64,000 nt of DNA from Mucilaginibacter sp. dw_454 (GTDB taxonomy: Bacteria > Bacteroidota > Bacteroidia > Sphingobacteriales > Sphingobacteriaceae). Position 1 is the first letter of the stretch. Every line of letters begins with the position of its first letter. The notes under the pieces were generated by a model, which had not been told where the DNA came from, made no database searches, and saw only the letters and a program-made list of their open reading frames with translations. Of the stretch, positions 23,669 through 31,565 are shown piece after piece. A program made the position numbers and the translations under genes. The stretch covers positions 62,001 through 126,000 of the forward strand of contig NZ_JAAVVB010000008.1 of NCBI RefSeq assembly GCF_018449775.1, given 5' to 3'.

Positions 23669-23728
23669 GACGCAAAATATTGCGTCTCTACGGTTGCATT
23701 TATGTAGAGACTCAATATTTTGCGTCTC
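23669..23728. repeat. GACGCAAAATATTGCGTC palindrome pair (family B copy 2)
   Basis: GACGCAAAATATTGCGTCTCTAC (23669-23691) and the inverted copy at 23704-23728 around a 12-base spacer. Same words and inverted layout as family B copy 1, without an inner gene fragment. Confidence 0.75.
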
Positions 23729-23807
23729 CCAACTTGCATCGACTAACACTCACCAGTTACCTAACCACAATTTAACCCTCACATTATATATATCGTTGTA
23801 AATTCCC

Positions 23808-23815
23808 TATTTTTG
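23808..23815 (+). promoter_or_regulatory. -7 element of the ileS operon
   Basis: TATTTTTG, exact TAnnTTTG, 31 bases before the ileS ATG, giving a leader of about 25 bases with a purine-rich AAGGTG near 23832. Confidence 0.5.
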
Positions 23816-23846
23816 CAACCTCTAAAAATTAAGGTGTAAAAGATTA

Positions 23847-26800
23847 ATGTACAAGGAATACAAGCAGTTAAATTTATCGCAAACAGGCAAAGACATCCTG
23901 GAGTTTTGGAAGCAGAATAACATCTTCGAAAAAAGCATCAGCAGCCGCCCTGCAAGCAAGCCATATACATTTTATGAGGGCCCGCCAAGTGCCAACGGCA
24001 TGCCGGGCATCCATCACGTAATGGCCCGCGCCATTAAGGACATTTTTTGCCGCTACAAAACACTAAAAGGCTTCCAGGTAAAACGTAAAGGCGGCTGGGA
24101 CACCCACGGCCTGCCTATTGAACTTGCGGTAGAGAAAGCATTAGGTATTACCAAAGACGATATAGGCAAAAAGATCTCTGTTAAAGATTATAACGACGCC
24201 TGCCGCAAAGAGGTAATGCGCTATACTGATATCTGGAATGACCTGACCGAAAAAATGGGGTACTGGGTCGACCTGGAGAAACCATACATTACTTACAAAA
24301 ACGAATACATTGAATCGCTTTGGTGGATACTGCAGCAACTGCATGCCAAAGATCTGCTTTATAAAGGTTATACTATTCAGCCTTATTCACCAAAATCGGG
24401 CACCGGCCTGAGCTCCCATGAGCTTAACCAACCGGGCACCTACAAAATGGTAAAGGATACCACCATCACCGCGCAGTTTAAAGTTAAGCGCGATGAGGAT
24501 TCAGAATTTTTATATAACGATATCAATACAGATCTTTTCATTCTGGCATGGACCACCACGCCCTGGACCCTGCCATCAAACAGTGCATTAGCTGTTGGCG
24601 AGAAGATCCAGTATGTTAAAGTTGCCACGTTTAACCCGTACATCTATGAGCCGATAACTGTTATACTGGCTAAAGATCTGGTTGGCAAATTATTAAAGGC
24701 CGATGGCCAGGGTGCATCTTTCGACGATTATAAAGGCGGCGATAAGATCATCCCATGGGAAATAAAAGCCACTTATACCGGTGCGCAGTTGGTTGGCATA
24801 CATTACGAGCAATTACTGCCATATGTAACCAATGAAGATCTGGCCAAAAACGGTTTCCGTGTTATTCCCGGCGATTTTGTAACTACTGAAGATGGTACCG
24901 GTATAGTACACATAGCTCCAACTTTTGGTGCGGATGACTTTAGAGTTGCCAAAGAAGCCGGTGTGCCTGCCGTTATGGTGAAGGACGAAGCCGGCAAAGA
25001 TGTGCCGCTGGTTGATAAGCAGGGCCGTTTTGTTAATGAGGTTACCGATTTTGCAGGCTTTTACGTTAAAGAAGAATATTATACCGCCGAAGAGCGCGCC
25101 GCAGATGGTTTTAAACCGACTGACGTATTGATCTCGATCAAATTAAAAACCGAGAACAAGGCTTTTGACGTTAAGAAATACGAACACAGCTACCCGCACT
25201 CGTGGCGTAGTGATGAACCTATATTGTATTATCCGCTGGATAGCTGGTTCATCCGTACTACCGCTTTGAAGGACAAAATGGTGGAACTAAATAAAACCAT
25301 CAACTGGAAACCTGAGTCGACCGGTACCGGCCGTTTTGGTAACTGGCTGGAGAATTTGGTAGACTGGAACCTGTCGCGTTCGCGCTATTGGGGTACGCCG
25401 CTGCCTATCTGGCGTTGCGATGCTACTCACGTTCCCGAACCTGAAATTTGTATCGGCAGCATTGAAAGTCTGAAAAAAGAAGGTTCTTATTTTTACTTCG
25501 AACAAGCAAAAGAATTCTTTTTACAGCATACCGTAACACAAATAATGGAATTCCTTTCAATCCCGCAGGACGAGGATTCTGAAGAAGACCAGGCTATTAT
25601 TCAGCAGCTTCAAACCGGCTTAAAAAAGGGAATAGTGGAGTTGAGGAACTTTATTGACCTATGCCCAAATAGAGATGAATTGGTGAAAAAATTCTCAACT
25701 TCGGTTGATGAATTCTTTGCGAAAGAAAATATCGCTATGGACCTGCACAGGCCTTATGTAGACAACATTATTCTTACTAAATACTATCACAGCCAGGCCT
25801 ACTATTATTATCGCGAGGCCGATCTGATAGACGTTTGGTTTGATAGCGGCGCCATGCCTTACGCGCAATGGCATTTTCCGTTTGAGAATAAAGAAGAATT
25901 TAAAAATGCCTATCCGGCCGATTTCATTGCTGAAGGTGTTGACCAAACCCGTGGCTGGTTCTTTACATTGCATGCTATTGCGGTAATGCTGAGCGAAACC
26001 AGCGACGAGATCAAAGCTATTAATGCCGAAGTTGGCAATAAGGGCATAGCCTTTAAAAACGTGATCTCGAACGGATTGGTGCTGGATAAAAATGGCAACA
26101 AAATGTCTAAACGTTTAGGCAATGGTGTTGATCCGTTTGCAACCATTGAGCAGTTTGGCGCCGATGCGCCGCGCTGGTACATGATCAGCAATGCCTCGCC
26201 CTGGGACAACCTGAAATTCAATGTGGATGGTATAGACGAGGTTCGCCGTAAGTTTTTTGGTACTTTGTATAATACTTATACCTTCTTTGTAATGTATGCC
26301 AACATCGACAAGTTTACTTACAGCGAAGCGGATATTGCTATCCAGGATCGCCCGGAGATAGACCGTTGGATCATATCGTTATTAAATACCCTGAGCAAAG
26401 AGGTCGATGCTTTTTATGCCGACTTTGAACCTACCAAAGCAGCCCGCGCCATCCAGGATTTTGTGGACGTAAACTTGAGCAACTGGTTTGTACGTTTAAG
26501 CCGTCGCCGTTTTTGGAAATCGGATGATTCGGAAGATAAACTATCAGCTTATCAGACTTTATATACCTGTTTAATTACTGTCGCTAAATTGATGTCGCCG
26601 ATTGCGCCGTTTTTTGCCGAGCGTTTATATACCGATTTAAACAGCATCACCCAAAAAGAAGCATTTGAGTCGGTACACCTGGCTTACTTCCCTGATTATA
26701 ACGCTGCTTTGGTAAATGAGCCGTTAGAAGAGCGGATGCAACTGGCGCAGGATATATCATCACTGGTGTTATCGCTGCGTAAAAAGGTGGGCATTAACGT

Positions 26801-27455
26801 ACGCCAGCCGTTAAGCAAGATCTTATTGCCGATATTAGACAGAGGCTTTGAGCAACAGATTGACCAGGTGAAAGAACTGATCTTGTCTGAAACCAACATC
26901 AAAGACATCGAATACATTACCGATACTGCCGGTTTCATCAAAAAGAAGATCAAACCAAACTTTAAGGCTCTTGGTGCTAAGGTGGGCAAGGATATGAAAG
27001 TAGTTGCCGATTTGATCACCAACTTTAGCCAGGATGACATTGCCGAATTAGAAAATGAAGGCAGCATAGCGGTACTTGATTCTAAATATTCGATATTAGC
27101 TACCGATGTAGAAATCATTGCCGAGGATGTGCCGGGTTGGCAGGTTGCAAATTTAGGAAAACTAACCGTGGCTTTAGATGTTACCATAACCGAAGAATTA
27201 AAGGAAGAGGGGTTATCGCGCGAGTTAATAAACCGCATACAAAATCTACGCAAAAACAATGGATTTGAGGTTACCGACCGGATAACTGTAAGATTATCAG
27301 ACAGTCCACTGATCAGCCGTGCGCTAAATAACAATTTATCTTATATTTGCGCCGAAATTTTGGCTGATAGTATAGTGGTCGACAATCAGTTAAGTGAAGG
27401 CGAAACCACAACAATAGATGAGAACGAAATAATTATTGCTATTAATAAAGTATAA
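23847..27455 (+). CDS. ileS: Isoleucyl-tRNA synthetase, eukaryote-like type, with an internal insertion
   Basis: The 1202 residues charge tRNA-Ile. The HIGH-type signature is GIHHV in PPSANGMPGIHHVMAR (about residues 48-63), GWDTHGLPIE follows (about 82-91), the editing domain spans about 190-420 (TTTPWTLPSN, GTGIVHIAP) and the KMSKS loop is KMSKRLG (about 752-758). The GWDTHGLPIE form, the long C-terminal helical region and the absence of a C-terminal cysteine zinc finger point to the eukaryote-like IleRS2 type, often mupirocin-tolerant. Residues about 540-632 hold a Gln/Glu/Phe-rich helical stretch where I expect only a short connector before DLHRPYVDNI. The gene opens an operon: its TAA shares a base with the ATG of the dksA-like gene. 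Confidence 0.96.
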   Translation: MYKEYKQLNLSQTGKDILEFWKQNNIFEKSISSRPASKPYTFYEGPPSANGMPGIHHVMARAIKDIFCRYKTLKGFQVKRKGGWDTHGLPIELAVEKALGITKDDIGKKISVKDYNDACRKEVMRYTDIWNDLTEKMGYWVDLEKPYITYKNEYIESLWWILQQLHAKDLLYKGYTIQPYSPKSGTGLSSHELNQPGTYKMVKDTTITAQFKVKRDEDSEFLYNDINTDLFILAWTTTPWTLPSNSALAVGEKIQYVKVATFNPYIYEPITVILAKDLVGKLLKADGQGASFDDYKGGDKIIPWEIKATYTGAQLVGIHYEQLLPYVTNEDLAKNGFRVIPGDFVTTEDGTGIVHIAPTFGADDFRVAKEAGVPAVMVKDEAGKDVPLVDKQGRFVNEVTDFAGFYVKEEYYTAEERAADGFKPTDVLISIKLKTENKAFDVKKYEHSYPHSWRSDEPILYYPLDSWFIRTTALKDKMVELNKTINWKPESTGTGRFGNWLENLVDWNLSRSRYWGTPLPIWRCDATHVPEPEICIGSIESLKKEGSYFYFEQAKEFFLQHTVTQIMEFLSIPQDEDSEEDQAIIQQLQTGLKKGIVELRNFIDLCPNRDELVKKFSTSVDEFFAKENIAMDLHRPYVDNIILTKYYHSQAYYYYREADLIDVWFDSGAMPYAQWHFPFENKEEFKNAYPADFIAEGVDQTRGWFFTLHAIAVMLSETSDEIKAINAEVGNKGIAFKNVISNGLVLDKNGNKMSKRLGNGVDPFATIEQFGADAPRWYMISNASPWDNLKFNVDGIDEVRRKFFGTLYNTYTFFVMYANIDKFTYSEADIAIQDRPEIDRWIISLLNTLSKEVDAFYADFEPTKAARAIQDFVDVNLSNWFVRLSRRRFWKSDDSEDKLSAYQTLYTCLITVAKLMSPIAPFFAERLYTDLNSITQKEAFESVHLAYFPDYNAALVNEPLEERMQLAQDISSLVLSLRKKVGINVRQPLSKILLPILDRGFEQQIDQVKELILSETNIKDIEYITDTAGFIKKKIKPNFKALGAKVGKDMKVVADLITNFSQDDIAELENEGSIAVLDSKYSILATDVEIIAEDVPGWQVANLGKLTVALDVTITEELKEEGLSRELINRIQNLRKNNGFEVTDRITVRLSDSPLISRALNNNLSYICAEILADSIVVDNQLSEGETTTIDENEIIIAINKV

Positions 27456-27838
27456 TGAAAGTAGAAAACGAAAAGACCAGATATAGTGATTCTGAGTTGA
27501 AAGAATTTAAAGACCTGTTATTAGATAAATTAAACAGCGCTAAAGAAGAGTTAAACGCATTGGCATCGTCACTAAGCTCGCCAAATGCTAACGGTACTGA
27601 TGACACTGCCGGTACTTATAAAACATTAGAGGATGGATCGGCTACGTTAGAAAAAGAGCAGATCAATCAACTAGCCGCCCGTCAGAAAAAATTTATTGAG
27701 CAATTAGAAGCCGCTTTAGTGCGTATTGAAAATAAAACTTATGGCATTTGCCGCGAAACCGGTAAACTGATTCCAAAAGAACGTTTACGCGCAGTACCGC
27801 ATACCACCCTTACTATGGAGGCTAAACTAAAGCAATAA
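27455..27838 (+). CDS. TraR/DksA-family protein with degenerate zinc finger
   Basis: A 127-residue DksA/TraR relative: a charged coiled-coil hairpin (about residues 14-85, TLEKEQINQLAARQKKF) then the finger region YGICRETGKLIPKERLRAVP. Of the four cysteines of a classical DksA zinc finger only the first (GIC) is present; the others are replaced by Thr or missing. DksA proteins bind the RNA polymerase secondary channel, with ppGpp, to tune initiation. Loss of zinc ligands is common in related Bacteroidota proteins from memory, so it is likely functional. It lies between ileS (stop/start overlap TAATG) and lspA (stop directly followed by ATG), so all three are one operon. Confidence 0.88.
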   Translation: MKVENEKTRYSDSELKEFKDLLLDKLNSAKEELNALASSLSSPNANGTDDTAGTYKTLEDGSATLEKEQINQLAARQKKFIEQLEAALVRIENKTYGICRETGKLIPKERLRAVPHTTLTMEAKLKQ

Positions 27839-28444
27839 ATGAAGGCTGTTTACATAAAACCTTTTTTAACTGCTTTACTAATTATTATTGCCGACCAAGC
27901 TATTAAGCTTTGGGTTCACGGACACATGTACCAGGGTGAGGAAATTAAGTTTCTGGGCGACCGTGGTATGTTGCACTATACCGAAAACAACGGTATGGCC
28001 TTTGGCATGGAGCTGGGTGGCGACTGGGGTAAGCTGACCTTGACACTTTTCCGCATCATCGCCGTAGCGGGTATTGGCTATGGTATTGTATACCTCATCA
28101 AGCACAAATATCACCGCGGCCTGATCATGAACGGCGCATTGATACTAGCCGGTGCCGTAGGTAATATTATCGACTCCACCTTTTATGGTGTTGTTTTTCA
28201 TTACGCGCCTATATTTCATGGTCGTGTGGTAGATATGTTTTACTTTCCGTTGATATCAGGCGATTTCCCTAAATGGTTTCCGGTTTGGGGTGGCGAGGAT
28301 TTTGTTTTCTTCCGCCCGGTGTTTAACCTGGCCGATGCATCGATATCGATAGGTGTTATCTTGATCCTGATATTTCAAAAGCACTACTTCAAACACGAAA
28401 CCCCGGAAGTTGAAGCGCCGAACAGCGAAATGGTAGAAGATTAG
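27839..28444 (+). CDS. lspA: Lipoprotein signal peptidase LspA
   Basis: A 201-residue polytopic aspartyl peptidase with four membrane segments that removes signal peptides from prolipoproteins after lipidation. Family motifs are DQAIKLWV near residue 20, ENNGMAFGM (about 50-58), the first catalytic Asp in GNIIDSTFYG (about 104-113) and the second in FNLADASISIG (about 161-171). The loop of about 30 residues before the second Asp (PLISGDFPKWFPVWGGEDF) is longer than in proteobacterial enzymes and typical of Bacteroidota. The ATG follows the dksA-like stop without a gap, and the operon ends at a terminator 26 bases on. The ileS-lspA link is classical. Confidence 0.95.
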   Translation: MKAVYIKPFLTALLIIIADQAIKLWVHGHMYQGEEIKFLGDRGMLHYTENNGMAFGMELGGDWGKLTLTLFRIIAVAGIGYGIVYLIKHKYHRGLIMNGALILAGAVGNIIDSTFYGVVFHYAPIFHGRVVDMFYFPLISGDFPKWFPVWGGEDFVFFRPVFNLADASISIGVILILIFQKHYFKHETPEVEAPNSEMVED

Positions 28445-28470
28445 GACTCACTAAGTCTCTTATAAATATT

Positions 28471-28497
28471 AAAAGCCGCTTTATGCGGCTTTTTTGT
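28471..28497 (+). terminator. Terminator of the ileS-dksA-like-lspA operon
   Basis: AAAAGCCGC-TTTAT-GCGGCTTTTTT, a short perfect GC-rich hairpin followed by a T tract. Confidence 0.9.
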
Positions 28498-28515
28498 TTT
28501 GTAATAACCCTCCAT

Positions 28516-28605
28516 GTCATTGCGAGGAACGAAGCAATCTCTACACGATAGGTAAGCAATATTATCCGCCTGGCGCGCAGAGATTGCTTCGTTCCTCGCA
28601 ATGAC
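28516..28605. repeat. Perfect 27-bp inverted repeat (family A copy 2)
   Basis: Left arm 28516-28542 begins GTCATTGCGAGGAACGAAGC; right arm 28579-28605 is its exact complement; the loop is 36 bases. It is the best-preserved member of family A. The rest of the gap up to 28988 (about 380 bp) is AT-rich with no gene or repeat that I can support. Confidence 0.85.
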
Positions 28606-28988
28606 GGGTGGGGGGTTGTGGGTTGAGGCGCAACCAATTGCCTGTTTGATTTTATTCGTCAATTTTAACATTTAATTCTTCTTATTGCCCAGTCAGCCAC
28701 CATTTACCCATATATCATCAATTGCTGCCAAACAAAATCTATCAAAAACTTAAAATATTGAAATAATTACCTAAATATTTTACAAAACCCTCCATAAAAA
28801 TCGATAATTATTAATTTCAGACTAATTTATTATGAATTTTTATAGGATTTTTAAATTGTATTAGTATTTTAGCAAAAGCAATCAATCAAATCATAGCGTT
28901 CTTTATAGATTTTTTAACATTCTGTTGCTAATTCAAGTGCCATTCGCACAAAAATTAGCTCAACTCAATTTTAATAACCTTAAAAACT

Positions 28989-29132
28989 ATGATTTTCAAA
29001 AACTTCCTTCAACAACCCTCAAAGGGTATGCTAGCTGGTGCGTTACGCCCGGAGCAAACAAATCTGTTAAGACATTTTCAGGCTATAGCATTTAATGCCG
29101 GTATTAACCGCAAGCATTGGGCTTTGCTATAG
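28989..29132 (+). CDS. Possible 47-residue small ORF upstream of amt
   Basis: ATG at 28989 opens a 47-codon frame ending in TAG at 29132: MIFKNFLQQPSKG at the start and NRKHWALL at the end. It is basic, without a membrane segment, and lies within the long leader of amt, 73 bases before its ATG. It has no recognised relatives and its composition does not prove coding. It could be a leader peptide or chance. No promoter or ribosome site supports it clearly. Confidence 0.25.
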   Translation: MIFKNFLQQPSKGMLAGALRPEQTNLLRHFQAIAFNAGINRKHWALL

Positions 29133-29205
29133 GTGCTGTTTTGTCACGCTCCCCCTCTCTTTTTTCAATCAATCTAATCACTCAAACCCATTAACAATTT
29201 TCGAC

Positions 29206-30513
29206 ATGAAAAAATTTGTACCCTTTGGCATCCTTATTATTGTAGTTATCCTGGCGTTTGCCTTTCCGGGTAACTTCGCCGCTACACCGGCAGCAACCAC
29301 ACTGGACAAGGCAGATATAGCCTGGATGTTGATCTCGACTGCTTTAGTATTATTAATGACACCAGGCCTTGCCTTCTTTTACGGCGGTATGGTTAATAAA
29401 AAGAACGTTATCTCTACTATGCTGCAAAGCTTTGTCTGCATGGGGCTCATCACCATCATCTGGGTAGTATTTGGGTTTAGTTTAGCCTTTGGCGAGGATG
29501 TTGGTGGCGCCGGCCTAATTGGTAACCCGGCCTCCTTCTTCATGATGCAGCACACCCTGGGTGTAGCCTGGCTGGGCGGTACTATCCCGGTTATTTTGTT
29601 TGCTATGTTCCAGTTAAAGTTTGCGGTCATAACCCCGGCTTTAATAACCGGTGCATTTGCAGAACGTATCCGCTTTAACTCTTACCTCATTTTCATCACG
29701 CTGTTCATCATCTTTATCTATGCCCCGCTTGCGCACGCAACCTGGCACCCTGAGGGCATATTCTTTAAAATGGGCGTGCTTGACTTTGCCGGCGGCACTG
29801 TGGTACACATGTCTGCAGGATGGGCAGCTTTGGCCTCGGCTTTATATCTTAAAAAACGAAACGAGATCCCTGAATCGCATGTTCCGGCGCGTATTAGTTA
29901 TGTGATACTTGGAACAGGTTTACTATGGTTCGGTTGGTTCGGTTTCAACGCTGGATCTGCATTAGGCGCAAACGAGCTGGCAGCAACGGCATTGGCTACC
30001 ACCACTACTGCATCGGCAGCCGCGGCAATGGCCTGGGTTTTCTTTGATATTTTAAGAGGCAAAAAACCATCGGCGTTAGGTGCTTGTATTGGTGCGGTTG
30101 TAGGCTTGGTAGCTATCACTCCGGCAGCAGGTTATGTTACGGTATCGCAATCATTGATCGTAGGTATAGTAGCCGCGGTAGTAAGTAACCTGGTAGTGAT
30201 CTGGAGAAGCAAGACCGAGATCGACGACACGCTGGACGTTTTCCCTTGCCATGGTGTAGGCGGCATGATGGGTATGTTGTTAACCGGTGTATTTGCCACC
30301 AAAAGCGTAAACAGCGCGGGTGCCAATGGTTTGTTTTTTGGCGAAACTACCTTGTTTGTAAAACACCTGATCGTTCTGGTGGCAGTATCGGCATTTGCTT
30401 TCTGCGGCGCATGGGTGCTGTTAAAAGTTACCGACATGATCAGCACGCTGCGTGTAACACCAGAAGAAGAAATTGCAGGCCTGGACATCAGCCAGCACGA
30501 CGAAGAGCTTTAA
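29206..30513 (+). CDS. amt: Ammonium transporter (Amt family)
   Basis: A 435-residue Amt protein with a cleavable N-terminal segment (about 27 residues) and 11 membrane helices. Diagnostic pieces are PGLAFFYGGMV (about residues 53-63), the pore twin histidines in GGTVVHMSAGWAAL (about 194-207) and FPCHGVGGMMGML (about 347-359), and GAFAERIRF (about 151-159). It carries ammonium across the inner membrane. The ATG at 29206 is chosen because residues upstream in the same frame (from 29095) are Cys- and Leu-rich and do not resemble the family, whereas MKKFVPFGILIIVV is a typical signal sequence. Unlike most amt genes it has no adjacent glnK/glnB. Confidence 0.95.
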   Translation: MKKFVPFGILIIVVILAFAFPGNFAATPAATTLDKADIAWMLISTALVLLMTPGLAFFYGGMVNKKNVISTMLQSFVCMGLITIIWVVFGFSLAFGEDVGGAGLIGNPASFFMMQHTLGVAWLGGTIPVILFAMFQLKFAVITPALITGAFAERIRFNSYLIFITLFIIFIYAPLAHATWHPEGIFFKMGVLDFAGGTVVHMSAGWAALASALYLKKRNEIPESHVPARISYVILGTGLLWFGWFGFNAGSALGANELAATALATTTTASAAAAMAWVFFDILRGKKPSALGACIGAVVGLVAITPAAGYVTVSQSLIVGIVAAVVSNLVVIWRSKTEIDDTLDVFPCHGVGGMMGMLLTGVFATKSVNSAGANGLFFGETTLFVKHLIVLVAVSAFAFCGAWVLLKVTDMISTLRVTPEEEIAGLDISQHDEEL

Positions 30514-30655
30514 TAGATATTGTCACCCCCCCCGAGTCCGGCTGCGGCGACACGCAGTCGGGCTTATTTAACCACTTAAAAATCAATAAAAAAGAAAATT
30601 TAAGGTCAAAAAGCAAATAATTTTCTTAAATTTATAATATACAAGTATCGTTTTA

Positions 30656-31024
30656 ATGAGATTTGACACTAAACAATTCTTGAAGCTATTTCTCCTGCTG
30701 TTACTCTGCTGCGCGTTCTTTACCGGCAAAGCAGCACCGGCCGGGCATGCTTATCAAAACGATCATAATACCAAAATATCAAAGGTCTTAGGCGCTCAAA
30801 ATCTGCCTGCCAATCCATTCATCAAGTTTAACTTAATTGGTGGTAACCAGGAAGCCATACGCCAGGTACACAACAAGGTTAACAGCCCGGTTTATACCGC
30901 CTACCTTGCTACGCAAACTGCCAATACCTGTATCAGGTATTTTAATTTTTTTTCCGGATACAACCATCACAGATACTCGCTTCGAAACGCAGATTTTCTG
31001 TTTCCTTTCCACGTCTTTTGGTAG
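30656..31024 (+). CDS. Secreted hypothetical protein
   Basis: A 122-residue protein with a signal peptide (FLKLFLLLLLCCAFFTGKAA, cleavage near residue 26). The mature part is small, moderately basic and ends with an aromatic-rich tail (about 15 residues, FLFPFHVFW at the end). There is one internal cysteine in TANTCIRYFNFF. No domain is recognised. It is monocistronic, 142 bases after amt, with a rightward terminator about 300 bases downstream. Confidence 0.55.
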   Translation: MRFDTKQFLKLFLLLLLCCAFFTGKAAPAGHAYQNDHNTKISKVLGAQNLPANPFIKFNLIGGNQEAIRQVHNKVNSPVYTAYLATQTANTCIRYFNFFSGYNHHRYSLRNADFLFPFHVFW

Positions 31025-31324
31025 CAGCCAAAAGGTTCTGTTAGCTAGCTGATTCTTTACCTGCTCCAATTAACGGGAGTGGCACATCTTGCTTACAGAT
31101 ATCTTATCAATCCTTACTGTTGCTTTTATAAGCATAGTTTACGGCAACCTGATAATTCATCAAGCCTTCTTGACAGTCTTTATCGGGCCAGCCTTACAAG
31201 CACATACACTTAGATTTGATTGATTGCTACAACAACACTAAATACGTGCATAATTGTAAGTGCCGGCCCTTCACCGATGCTGAATCAAAACCACCGGTTA
31301 ATAAAGATTTCATTATAGTGGGAT

Positions 31325-31358
31325 AAGGCTGATCCAAAGGGGGGATCAGCCTTTATTT
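31325..31358 (+). terminator. Hairpin terminator after the small secreted protein gene
   Basis: AAGGCTGATCC and GGATCAGCCTT, an 11-bp perfect stem around AAAGGGG, then TTATTTAAG. Confidence 0.65.
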
Positions 31359-31505
31359 AAGATTTTATCGCCGCTGTAAACCAGCTTAAGATACGTAAAA
31401 TTTATTGAATAATAAGCCACCGCCGCAAGGTAGAGCTACGCCCTGCATATACCTTTCTGAGTTTAAAAAGTTTTAATCGTTTGTTGTTGATCGGTTAAAT
31501 GTGAG

Positions 31506-31542
31506 AGCCTGCGTCCCGTTAATACGGGAGCAGGCTTTTTTC
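31506..31542 (+). terminator. Second rightward terminator
   Basis: AGCCTGC-GT-CCCGT-TAAT-ACGGG-A-GCAGGCT followed by TTTTT. The T tract is only on the plus strand, so it does not serve the leftward DUF6600 gene whose stop is 24 bases away. Confidence 0.65.
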
Positions 31543-31565
31543 ACATATATCTATTCAAAAATCAG

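Larger units (their letters stand above)
31025..31565. other. 541-bp intergenic region with two terminators
   Basis: No protein gene can be supported here on either strand. The region holds two rightward hairpins with T-rich tails (31325-31357 and 31506-31542). Between them lies a near-match to the -7 element (TACCTTTC near 31450) about 60-90 bases ahead of the second hairpin, so a short rightward transcript is possible. The left part (31025-31320) shows nothing I can name. Confidence 0.5.

Noticed and set aside
23847..27455. Frameshift or fusion in ileS because of its length
   Set aside because: The frame is continuous and both flanks of the extra segment match the synthetase; an in-frame insertion is the simpler reading.
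29095..29205. Upstream extension of amt to 29095
   Set aside because: The extra 37 residues are Cys-rich and do not precede the family's usual N terminus; the ATG at 29206 begins a normal signal sequence.
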